In this document: in pieces, positions 17,135 through 25,124 of the stretch
Layout: each line of letters starts with the position of its first letter
How positions within the stretch are numbered: the first letter of the stretch is position 1
DNA from: Streptomyces sp. A0642
GTDB lineage: Bacteria > Actinomycetota > Actinomycetes > Streptomycetales > Streptomycetaceae
Direction: 5' to 3'
DNA: 64,000 nucleotides
Assembly (NCBI RefSeq): GCF_004795105.1
Contig: NZ_SSBL01000001.1
Coordinates: 372,001-436,000 of the forward strand
Notes under the pieces: generated by a model
What the model saw: the letters and a program-made list of their open reading frames with translations, nothing else
Told to the model about the DNA's origin: nothing
Database searches by the model: none
Made by a program: the position numbers and the translations under genes

Positions 17135-19327
17135 TCAGGGGTAGGAGACGACCGTCGAGGGGACGGTGGAGGTGCCGGCCGGCACCGTCGAGGCCCCCGT
17201 GTTGTTGATGACGTGCTCGTAGTGACCGTTGCCGCCCAAGGAGACGGTGAGCAGGCTGTGGAACTTCACACCGGGCTTCACCGGCGCCTTGAAGCCGTGG
17301 TCCTGGCGGATGTTCGGATCCACGTTGTAGTTGCAGTAGCTGCCCAGACCCCATGCCTCGTGGGTGGTGACGGAGTCGTCGACGCGGTAGGCCGCGTACC
17401 CCTTGGTGTCGCCGTTCTGGATGGCGGCCTGGTTGGGCGCGTCGTACGCCTTCTCGTTCTGGTAGAAGATCGTCCGGCCGCGATCGCCGTACCACTCGAC
17501 GTCGTACTTGTTGAAGTGTTCGACGAACAGACCGGTGGCCAGAACGTCGTCGCCGTTCACCCGGATCCCGTAGTCCGCGCGGTTGGTCTCCCAGCCGACG
17601 CCCGCGCCGTGGTCCGCGCGCCAGACCCAGGTGTGGTCGATGATGACGTCGTCGCTGTTGACGACGATCGACGTGGTGGCCTTGCCCGCTCCCGCGCCGC
17701 CGACGCGGACGTAGACGTCCTGGACCGTGGTGGGGTCGCCGCCGTGGTCCGCGGAGGCGTTCTGCGGGCCGAGTTCCAGCAGGGTCGGGGAGTTGACGGG
17801 GCCGGCGTCGATGAGGAAGCCGGCCAGCCTGACACCGTCGACGTCCGCGACCTTCATCGCGGTGACGCCGTTGTCCGGCACGATCGTGGCGAGGCCGAGG
17901 CCGAGCACGATCGTACGGGCACGGTTGACGTTGATGGTCTGATCGACGTGGTAGACGCCCGGGGTGAACAGCAGGTTCAGGCCCTGGGTGAGGGCCTGGT
18001 TGATCGTGGCGGCCGTCGTGCCCGGCTTGACCACGTAGAACTTGCTCAGCGGAATCGACTCACCCTGCGGGGTGCCGCTCGCCCACGTGGTACCCCTGGC
18101 ATTGGTCCGCTTGGCCGGCGCGAACACCTTGTACTCGGTGCCGTCCAGGTACAGGAAGGGCTTCTCACGCGAGGTGGGGGTGGTGTCGAGCGTGGTGTAG
18201 CGGGGCTCGGGGAAACCGGTGGCGGGAGCACCCTCGACACCGGAGAACGTCTGGTTCCAGACGGAGTTGGACCAGCCGCCGATCGAGCTGTCGCGGGTGT
18301 ACCACTGCTGCTGCGAGTAGTTGCCGACCTGACCGTCGATCTTGGAGTCGGCGATGTAGCCGCCGGAGGCCCAGCCGTAACCGTTCGGCGCGAGGTTGAG
18401 GCCGCCCTTGACGTGCATGCGGCGGAAGGACGAGGCCTGCGAAACGGCCCAGCGGTCGGTGCCGTTGACCGGGGCGACCGCCAGGTTCTCCGCGCCGCGC
18501 CAGAAGTTCTGCGTGGCGTTGCCGTTGAACCAGCCGGCGTCGACGGTCACGTCGCCGTTGATGGTCGTGTCGTCGGGCTTGAGCCCGAGGCCGGCGATCT
18601 GGGTGTAGAAGCCGATCTGGGCGTTCAGGTTGTTGTAGGTGCCCGGCTTGAAGAGGAAGGCGTGCCGGCCGCTGCCGAACTGGGCCGACTCCTGCTCCTT
18701 GAAGACCTGGTCCAGCTTGTCCTGGATACCGGGCGTGGAGGGGTCGACGATGTGGACGTTCGGCCCGAGGTCGCCGCCGCCCGGCAGCGCCGGGCCGGCG
18801 TCGCCGCCCCCGTACACCTGGAACTCCCAGAGCGAGTAGCCGTAGCCGGTCGCCCGCGTCACGCCCTGCATGCGCACATACCGGGCCGTGCCGGAAACGG
18901 CGACGGTCTCGGTTCCGCCCGCCCCGGTGGTGGTCGAGTAGGCCGTCGACCAGTTCGTGCCGTCCGTCGACAGTTCGATCCGGTACGCCTTGGCGTACGC
19001 CGCCTCCCATCGCAGCACCACCTGGCTGAGCGCGACGGAACTGCCCAGGTCGACCTGGAGCCACTGGGCGTCGGACGCCGCGCTCGACCAGCGGGTACCG
19101 AGATCCCCGTCGACCGCTCCCACCGCCGGGGTCCCGTAGTGCTCCTGGCTCGACGCCGTGACCGGCTTGCCCTGGGACAGAAGCAGAGGAGCGGCCTGCG
19201 CCGCGGTGGTCGGGACGACCGCCAGAAGCGTGGCGGCCAGCGCGGTGACGACAGCGCCCGCGAGACCACGCCGCACCCGCCCGCGAGCGGGCGGCGAGGC
19301 AGCCGGAGGCATGCCAAATAGGGACAT
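17135..19327 (-). CDS. Secreted discoidin plus right-handed beta-helix protein
   Basis: 730-residue secreted protein. Signal peptide 1-46, discoidin (F5/8-C) domain about 48-175, then a long repetitive region with the Asn/Gly/Val-rich turns of a right-handed beta-helix (for example GDVTVDAGWFNGNATQNFWRG, TINVNRARTIVLGLGLA and VDGVRLAGFLIDAG). Such folds occur in GH55, GH87 and polysaccharide lyases; related Streptomyces proteins are often misnamed adenylyl cyclase. I cannot assign family or substrate. ATG 19327 follows AAGGAG. The promoter upstream carries a LacI-type palindrome. It may be coexpressed with the discoidin GH2-like gene, but the terminator between them argues for mostly separate transcripts. 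Confidence 0.7.
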   Translation of the reverse strand: MSLFGMPPAASPPARGRVRRGLAGAVVTALAATLLAVVPTTAAQAAPLLLSQGKPVTASSQEHYGTPAVGAVDGDLGTRWSSAASDAQWLQVDLGSSVALSQVVLRWEAAYAKAYRIELSTDGTNWSTAYSTTTGAGGTETVAVSGTARYVRMQGVTRATGYGYSLWEFQVYGGGDAGPALPGGGDLGPNVHIVDPSTPGIQDKLDQVFKEQESAQFGSGRHAFLFKPGTYNNLNAQIGFYTQIAGLGLKPDDTTINGDVTVDAGWFNGNATQNFWRGAENLAVAPVNGTDRWAVSQASSFRRMHVKGGLNLAPNGYGWASGGYIADSKIDGQVGNYSQQQWYTRDSSIGGWSNSVWNQTFSGVEGAPATGFPEPRYTTLDTTPTSREKPFLYLDGTEYKVFAPAKRTNARGTTWASGTPQGESIPLSKFYVVKPGTTAATINQALTQGLNLLFTPGVYHVDQTINVNRARTIVLGLGLATIVPDNGVTAMKVADVDGVRLAGFLIDAGPVNSPTLLELGPQNASADHGGDPTTVQDVYVRVGGAGAGKATTSIVVNSDDVIIDHTWVWRADHGAGVGWETNRADYGIRVNGDDVLATGLFVEHFNKYDVEWYGDRGRTIFYQNEKAYDAPNQAAIQNGDTKGYAAYRVDDSVTTHEAWGLGSYCNYNVDPNIRQDHGFKAPVKPGVKFHSLLTVSLGGNGHYEHVINNTGASTVPAGTSTVPSTVVSYP

Positions 19328-19360
19328 AGGGAATTCTCCTTGGGGGGAAACACGCGCATC

Positions 19361-19406
19361 GGAGAGCGCTCTGCAAAACCATGCCGCCCCTCCAGCACCC
19401 GGTCAA
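19361..19406 (-). promoter_or_regulatory. Promoter with AGAGCGCTCT operator for the beta-helix gene
   Basis: On the minus strand: TTGACC (19406-19401), 17 bases, CATGGT (19383-19378), then the perfect palindrome AGAGCGCTCT (19363-19372) within GGAGAGCGCTCTGC (19361-19374), overlapping the expected start point. The centre matches the CebR box TGGGAGCGCTCCCA. A LacI-family repressor, CebR or a relative, would block initiation here. Confidence 0.6.
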
Positions 19407-19435
19407 CAACTCTGACAGGACTTTTCTTCTGTCTT

Positions 19436-19456
19436 GAGTTAACCCTTGGTTTATGC
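19436..19456. promoter_or_regulatory. AT-rich motif shared with the ROK operon control region
   Basis: GAGTTAA (19436-19442) and TTTATGC (19450-19456), the same two words found at 11977-11993 in the opposite order. It lies about 30 bases upstream of the beta-helix promoter -35. A possible second regulator site; inference only. Confidence 0.3.
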
Positions 19457-19527
19457 ATTGCACACCCGCAGGTCCCTTAGCCCCGCTGCGAGTTGAGGCC
19501 CTGAGGCACAGAACGCCCCGGTGAGAC

Positions 19528-19563
19528 GGCCGGCCGCGCGACGCGTTCGTCGCGCGGCCGGCC
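19528..19563 (-). terminator. Perfect 16-bp hairpin downstream of dps
   Basis: Arms 19528-19543 and 19548-19563 pair exactly with a four-base loop. It is about 120 bases past the dps stop. Between it and the gene nothing else is recognised. Confidence 0.65.
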
Positions 19564-19684
19564 CCTGTGACTCAGCCTGATCCGGATCCGCCCGGCCCGA
19601 ACACCCGGGCTCCCGCGTGCGCAGGTGCTGCCGGTATCGCACGGGTGAGGGTCCCGCCTCCTCGGTCGCAGGCCGAACGGCCCC

Positions 19685-20263
19685 TCAGACGCGGACCAGG
19701 GGGGTGTCGACCAGATGCTCGGCGAGGAACCACGTCTGCTGCTCCCCGGTCCTGATCACCTGTGAGACCAGCAGGTCGTTCGTGCCGTCGTCACCCAGCT
19801 CGATGGTCCGGGCGGCGGCGTCGTGGGCGTCGATCAGGATGGCCTCGTGAGCCTCCAGCAGCCGTGCCAGCATGGCGGGCACTTCCTCAACCCCGTCCGG
19901 CGGCCGCGGGATCGAGGTGATCTCCGCGACGTGCCTGGCATCGCCCACCGCGACTCCGCCCAGGGACTGGACGCGTTCGGCGAGGGCGTCGACGAGTTCG
20001 AGCTGCTCCTCCGCGTGCTTGTCCAGGACCAGGTGCAGCTGGTAGAAGGTCGCACCGCGCATCAGCCAGTGATGCTTCTTGTAGAGCCCGTAGAGGATCT
20101 GCGTATCCGCCAGGGCCTTGTTCAGGCGCTGGCAGGAGTACATCCGCGCCTCGTAGGACAGGCCGATCGGGAACTGCTTGACCGTGCCGAACTCCTGGAT
20201 CACCTCGCCCTTCTGGTGCAACCGGGGCTGGCTGCTGCTCACGGGCCCGGAACTGGTGGTCAT
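19685..20263 (-). CDS. dps: Dps-family ferritin-like DNA-protection protein
   Basis: 192-residue Dps. The ferroxidase helices show KKHHWLMRG, FYQLHLVLDKHAEEQLELVDALAERV and, near the end, EQQTWFLAEH, as expected for a dodecamer that oxidises and stores iron and shields DNA from peroxide. An N-terminal extension of about 25 residues (Ser/Gln-rich) could contact DNA. ATG 20263 is preceded by GGAGGAA; an upstream in-frame ATG at 20314 has no such site. Streptomyces carry several Dps paralogues; which one this is cannot be told. Confidence 0.9.
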   Translation of the reverse strand: MTTSSGPVSSSQPRLHQKGEVIQEFGTVKQFPIGLSYEARMYSCQRLNKALADTQILYGLYKKHHWLMRGATFYQLHLVLDKHAEEQLELVDALAERVQSLGGVAVGDARHVAEITSIPRPPDGVEEVPAMLARLLEAHEAILIDAHDAAARTIELGDDGTNDLLVSQVIRTGEQQTWFLAEHLVDTPLVRV

Positions 20264-20506
20264 GGTCTTCCTCCTGCGATGCCGTGCTGTGCGTACTCGG
20301 GTGACGCTAGGCACCCGGGCGGAGGGCGCCTTGCCGGACAGCGCACGCAGGGGCGTCCGTCAGCGCACCGCGTGCAGCGGCCCGTACGCGTCGTTCGCTC
20401 TCGGGCAAGCCGCCGTGCGCCGGCGGACAGGGGCTCCCGGCCGGCCCGCTCTAGCCTCGGGACGGCCCACGCACGCGTGGCGCACACATACCCATGAGAG
20501 GCACGC

Positions 20507-21874
20507 ATGAGCGCGAACGAGCAGGCGGACGTGGTGGTGGTCGGGCTGGGGCCCGGGGGCGAGTACGTCGCGGGCACCCTGGCCGAGGCCGGCCTGGACG
20601 TGGTGGGAGTCGAGGCGGAACTCGTCGGCGGTGAGTGTCCCTACTGGGCGTGCGTGCCCAGCAAGATGATGACTCGGGCCGGGAACGTGCTTGCCGAGGC
20701 GGGCAGGGTCTCCGCCCTCGCCGGTGACGCGGTCGTGACTCCGGACTGGGGCAGGGTCGCCGCCCGTATACGTGACGAGGCGACCGACGACTGGGACGAC
20801 CGGGTGGCCGCCGACCGTCTCGTGGCCAAGGGCGGACGGCTGGTCCGGGGACGGGGCCGCCTCTCCGGGCCCCGCCGGGTGACGGTCGGCGACCGTACGT
20901 GGGAAGCCCGGCGCGGAGTCGTGCTGGCCACCGGCACCCGCCCCAGGATCCCCCCGGTACCGGGGCTCGGGGCGACGCCGTACTGGACCAACAGGGACGC
21001 CATGGCCGCCAAGGAGCTGCCCGGCTCGATGGTCGTCCTCGGCGGGGGAGCCATCGGTGTCGAACTCGCCCAGGTATTCGCCCGGTTCGGGTGTGCGGTC
21101 ACCGTGGTCGAGGGACAGGACCGGCTGCTGTCGCAGGAGGAACCGGAGGCCGGGGCGCTGGCCGCGGAGGTGCTGCGGGCGGACGGGGTCACCGTCCTCA
21201 CGGGCGCCCGGGCCCAGCAGGCCGGCCATGACGGCACCGCGTTCACCCTCGGCCTGGGTGACGGGGCGGAGCCGCTGCGTGCCGAGCGGCTTCTGGTCGC
21301 CGCCGGGCGCCACGCCGACCTGACCGCGCTGGGCGTCGACACGGTGGGGCTGGACCCCGCGGCGGGGGCCGTCCCGACGGACGGGCAGATGCGGGCCGGG
21401 GAGGGGCTGTGGGCGGTGGGAGACATCACCGGCCGTGGCGCCTTCACCCATGTGTCGATGTACCAGGCGCAGATCGCCGTGAGGGACATCCTCGGGGAAG
21501 CAGGTCCCGATGCCGACTACCGGGCACTGCCCCGCGTCACGTTCACCGATCCGGAGATCGGGGCCGTCGGGCTGACGGAGCGGCAGGCGCGGGCGCGGGG
21601 ACTGCGCGTGCGCACGAGCGTGCTGCCCCTCGCCTCCTCCACCCGCGGATGGATCCACGGGCCGGGCAACGAAGGGTTCATCAAGCTCGTCGAGGACGCC
21701 GACCGCGGCGTACTGGTCGGCGCGACCTCGGCGGGTCCGGCGGGGGGCGAGGTGCTCTACGGGCTGAACGTGGCCGTCCACGCCGCCGTACCCGTCGACC
21801 GGCTCCGGCACATGATCTACACGTACCCGACCTTCCACCGGACGGTCGAGGCCGCGCTCGGAGCCCTGCGCTGA
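20507..21874 (+). CDS. FAD-dependent pyridine nucleotide-disulfide oxidoreductase
   Basis: 455 residues, the lipoamide dehydrogenase/mercuric reductase family. Two Rossmann folds: VVVGLGPGGEYVA near the N-terminus (FAD) and VVLGGGAIGVELA mid-protein (NAD(P)H), then the FAD motif GLWAVGDITGRGAFTH. The redox pair is in GECPYWACVPSK, not the usual GGTCLNVGCIPSK, so the Cys pair is kept at the same spacing but in unusual surroundings. The C-terminal dimer domain ends YTYPTFHRTVEAAL and lacks the HAHPT motif of true lipoamide dehydrogenase, so the substrate is unknown. It stands alone, divergent from dps. Confidence 0.85.
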   Translation: MSANEQADVVVVGLGPGGEYVAGTLAEAGLDVVGVEAELVGGECPYWACVPSKMMTRAGNVLAEAGRVSALAGDAVVTPDWGRVAARIRDEATDDWDDRVAADRLVAKGGRLVRGRGRLSGPRRVTVGDRTWEARRGVVLATGTRPRIPPVPGLGATPYWTNRDAMAAKELPGSMVVLGGGAIGVELAQVFARFGCAVTVVEGQDRLLSQEEPEAGALAAEVLRADGVTVLTGARAQQAGHDGTAFTLGLGDGAEPLRAERLLVAAGRHADLTALGVDTVGLDPAAGAVPTDGQMRAGEGLWAVGDITGRGAFTHVSMYQAQIAVRDILGEAGPDADYRALPRVTFTDPEIGAVGLTERQARARGLRVRTSVLPLASSTRGWIHGPGNEGFIKLVEDADRGVLVGATSAGPAGGEVLYGLNVAVHAAVPVDRLRHMIYTYPTFHRTVEAALGALR

Positions 21875-22388
21875 ATCACGGCCGATCGCCCGGGCGACGG
21901 CGTCCCACGGCCCCACCGAGGAACCCCGGCCGAACGGACTCCGTCGCCCGGCGCGCGCGGTCGGGGTCCGGCCGGCCGCGTCCTCGCGGGACCGCCCCCG
22001 CCGCCGGCGCGCTGACGGCGGTCGTGGGTCGTGGTGGTCACGGCGGGACGCAGACGCGACAAGACGCAGCGGGATCTCGTTCCCGCCAGGAGCCGCCGGT
22101 CCTTCCGGCGGGGCGGGACGAATCCGGGCAGACACAGGTATCTGCGGGACCCTCGCTCACCACGTCAGGACGGCGGACACGGCGGAGACTGACCACCAGC
22201 GCACCGGTGCTGAACCGACAGCGCACGGAGAGCAGGGCAGTGCGCTCGAGGAGCGAATCCAGGGCACTGCCGGACACGCGGACGCCCGCGCTCGGCATAG
22301 CGTGAGGGCGAGGAAGCCGCGGGCCGCCGGGGCCCCGTCGGCCGGCGCCGGCACCGACGCCCCACCCGCCCCGGTGAGAGGACCCCGC
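21875..22388. other. Intergenic stretch without a supported gene
   Basis: 514 bases before the YoaK gene. One imperfect stem (GGCAGTGC 22236-22243 with GCACTGCC 22264-22271) lies in what may be the leader of the next transcript. No coding frame or promoter that I trust. Confidence 0.4.
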
Positions 22389-23126
22389 ATGTACAAGCTG
22401 TTGACCGACGCCGCCCGCACGCTGGTCCCGCCGAAGGGGGACCGGCACGGCCCGCTGCCGCCGCTGATGCTGACGCTGACCGTGGTGACGGGCCTGGTCG
22501 ACGCCGTGAGCTATCTGTCGCTCGGGCACGTCTTCGTCGCCAACATGACCGGCAACGTGGTCTTCCTGGGGTTCGCCCTGGCGGGTGCCCGGACACTGTC
22601 CGCGTCGGCGTCCGTCGTATCGATGACCGCCTTCCTCGCCGGCGCGCTGGCGGGGGGCCGGTTCGGCACCCGGTTCGCGGCCCATCGGGGACGGCTCCTG
22701 GCCACGGCCACGGCACTGCAGGCGGTGCTCGTGGCGGCGGCCGTCATCACGGCTGCCGCCTCCGACGGCAGGATCACCACGACGGTCCAGTACACACTGA
22801 TCGTGCTCCTCGGCCTCGCCATGGGGATGCAGAACGCGGTCGCCCGGCGGCTCGGCGTCCCGGACCTCACCACGACCGTGCTGACGCTGACCCTCACGGG
22901 GCTGGCCGCGGACTCCACCCCGGCCGGGGGGCCGGCGCCCCGGCCCGGCCGACGGATCCTGTCCGTGCTGGCCATGTTCCTGGGCGCGCTCGGCGGTGGC
23001 CTGCTCCTGCTGCACGCCGAGTTCACTCTCACCCTGGGTCTGGTGCTCCTGCTGCTCGTCGTGACCTCCGCGGCCGCCCATCGCCTCTCGGCCTCCGATG
23101 CCGACTGGACCCGGCCGCCGGCGTGA
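22389..23126 (+). CDS. YoaK-family (DUF1275) membrane protein
   Basis: 245 residues, six or seven membrane helices. The family signature at the N-terminus is clear: VTGLVDAVSYLSLGHVFVANMTGN followed by VVFLGFALAG, and later GMQNAVARRLGVPDLTTTVLT. The function of DUF1275 proteins is not established; a transport role has been suggested. ATG 22389 has GAGAGG before it. It is followed 216 bases later by an unrelated MFS gene on the same strand. Confidence 0.85.
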   Translation: MYKLLTDAARTLVPPKGDRHGPLPPLMLTLTVVTGLVDAVSYLSLGHVFVANMTGNVVFLGFALAGARTLSASASVVSMTAFLAGALAGGRFGTRFAAHRGRLLATATALQAVLVAAAVITAAASDGRITTTVQYTLIVLLGLAMGMQNAVARRLGVPDLTTTVLTLTLTGLAADSTPAGGPAPRPGRRILSVLAMFLGALGGGLLLLHAEFTLTLGLVLLLLVVTSAAAHRLSASDADWTRPPA

Positions 23127-23342
23127 GCGCGGCGCCGGCCCGTCACCCGCATCGCGGGCGAGCAGCCGGCGTACGTCTCGGCGAAGCGCTTCGAGCTCCC
23201 TGCGCCCAGGGGCCACAGACGGTGCGTTCTCAGTCAACCGGCTCACACCGGCCGCTCCTACGTTGGCCATCGGCTACGCCCGTACGGCGCCTGGGACACT
23301 GCCGGATGCCCGGCGCCGCGTCCCGATCCCGGCTGGACCAGC

Positions 23343-25046
23343 ATGAGCGCCATACCGTCAGCGAGAGACCGCCGTCCGGCTTCGGCCTGGGCCCCGTTCG
23401 CGGCGCGCGTCTTCCGCGCGCTGTGGATCGCGCAGCTGGTCTCCAACATCGGCAGCTGGATGCAGACAGTGGGCGCGCAGTGGCTGCTGGTCGGGCACAG
23501 CGCCGCACTCGTGACCCTCGTGCAGACGGCTTCCAGTCTCCCCGTCGTGCTGCTGGCCCTGCCCTCGGGCGTCCTGGCCGACCGCTACGACCGCCGAAGA
23601 CTGCTGTTGGCCGCGCAGTTCGCCATGCTCACCGTCTCCACAGCGCTCGCCGTGCTGGCCTTCGCGGGCGAGCTCACTCCCGAGCTGCTGCTCGGCCTCA
23701 CCTTCCTGCTGGGGTGCGGCACCGCTCTGATGGGCCCGGCCTGGCAGGCGATCCAGCCGGAGCTCGTGGACCGGGGTGAGCTGGGACAGGCGGCCGCGCT
23801 CGGCGCCGTCAACATGAACCTCGCCCGCGCCCTCGGCCCGGCATTCGGGGGAGCGGTGGTCGCGGCAGCGGGCGCGGGCTGGGTCTTCGCCTTCAACGCC
23901 GCGTCCTACCTCGGCATCGCGGCCGTTCTCACCTTCTGGCGGCGCCCCCAGGTGCAGGAGCCCCTGGCCCGGAGCGAGCGGCTCTGGACGGCCCTCGACG
24001 CCGGCCGCCGCTACGTCCGGTACGCGCCCGGCGTCCGTCGGGTCCTGTGGCGGACCGTGCTGTTCATCCCCGGCGGCGCCGCGCTGTGGTCGCTGCTTCC
24101 CCTGGTAGCCAGCCGTTCTCTGGGCCTGGGCTCGGGAGGGTACGGGCTGCTGCTCGGCGCGGTAGGCGCCGGCGCCGTGGGCGGGGCCTTCGTCCTGCCC
24201 GCCGTGCGGCGCGCTCTGGGCGCCAACGGCACGCTCGCCGCGGGCGCCGTCGTCTTCGCCGGAGTCCTGGCGCTCCTGGCGACGGTGCGGACCCCCTGGG
24301 TCGCGGTGGTCGCACTGCTGCCGGCCGGCGTGGCCTGGATCGGTGTGCTGTCGACCCTCAACGCGGCGCTCCAGACGAGGCTGCCGGGGTGGGTCAGGGC
24401 CCGGGGACTCGCCGTCTACCTCCTGGTGTTCCAGGGCGGTCAGGCGCTGGCGGCACCCGTGTGGGGCGCGCTGGCCGACGGGCCCGGGCTGACCGTCTCC
24501 CTCCTGGCGGGCAGCGGGCTGCTCCTGGCTGGCGCGGTGGGTGCGCGGCGCTGGCCGCTGCACGGCATGGAGGGCATCGACCCGACGCCGTCCGATCACT
24601 GGCCCGTTCCGCCCTTGGTGTTCGAGCCCGGACCGTCCGACGGCCCCGTGCTGGTCTCCGTGGTGTACCGGGTCGACGCATCGAACAGCGCCGCCTTCAC
24701 CGCTCGCATGGAGCGCGTGGCCCGTTCGCGTCGGCGCACGGGAGCCCTCACGTGGGGGCTCTTCCAGGACGGCGCCGATCCGGAGCGATTCGTCGAGAAC
24801 TACCTGGTCGGCTCGTGGTCGGGGCATCTCGCCCAGCACCGCAGCCGACTCACGGCCACCGATCACCGTGACGAGGAGCGGGCGCGCCGCCTCCTGGTGG
24901 AGGGCACCGCACCGGAGGTGACCCATGCCTTCGACGCTGCCGCGGGGCCCGTGGTGCCCGGGGCGGAGAAGCCGGTGGGGTGGGCGACGCCCACCCGGCC
25001 GGGGAAGGGCGGGGCGCCGGCCCTCGGCACCGGTCTCGATGGCTGA
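23343..25046 (+). CDS. MFS exporter fused to a C-terminal ABM-like domain
   Basis: 567 residues. Residues 1-410 form a 12-helix major facilitator of the EntS/MFS_3 type: IGSWMQTVGAQWLLVG near the start and GVLADRYDRRRLLLAAQ as the loop 2-3 motif. Residues about 430-540 are a soluble domain with VLVSVVYRVDASNSAAFTAR, TGALTWGLFQDGADPERFVENY and SWSGHLAQHRSRLTATD, the pattern of antibiotic-biosynthesis-monooxygenase (ABM) folds. Such fusions are known in MFS_3 proteins, but the cargo is unknown. The ATG at 23343 lacks a strong ribosome site. The gene stands alone and converges on the STAND regulator. Confidence 0.85.
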   Translation: MSAIPSARDRRPASAWAPFAARVFRALWIAQLVSNIGSWMQTVGAQWLLVGHSAALVTLVQTASSLPVVLLALPSGVLADRYDRRRLLLAAQFAMLTVSTALAVLAFAGELTPELLLGLTFLLGCGTALMGPAWQAIQPELVDRGELGQAAALGAVNMNLARALGPAFGGAVVAAAGAGWVFAFNAASYLGIAAVLTFWRRPQVQEPLARSERLWTALDAGRRYVRYAPGVRRVLWRTVLFIPGGAALWSLLPLVASRSLGLGSGGYGLLLGAVGAGAVGGAFVLPAVRRALGANGTLAAGAVVFAGVLALLATVRTPWVAVVALLPAGVAWIGVLSTLNAALQTRLPGWVRARGLAVYLLVFQGGQALAAPVWGALADGPGLTVSLLAGSGLLLAGAVGARRWPLHGMEGIDPTPSDHWPVPPLVFEPGPSDGPVLVSVVYRVDASNSAAFTARMERVARSRRRTGALTWGLFQDGADPERFVENYLVGSWSGHLAQHRSRLTATDHRDEERARRLLVEGTAPEVTHAFDAAAGPVVPGAEKPVGWATPTRPGKGGAPALGTGLDG

Positions 25047-25124
25047 CCGGCCGGGGCCCGGCCGTCGGTCGCGCAGGTGACCCGGCCTCCAACTCCTGCT
25101 GCCTGCGGCGGGCACGGGCTCGGC

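Noticed and set aside
16892..19321. Very long plus-strand frame opposite the beta-helix gene
   Set aside because: The minus strand has a signal peptide, a discoidin domain and a ribosome site; the plus-strand product is Arg/Val/Gly-rich mirror text.
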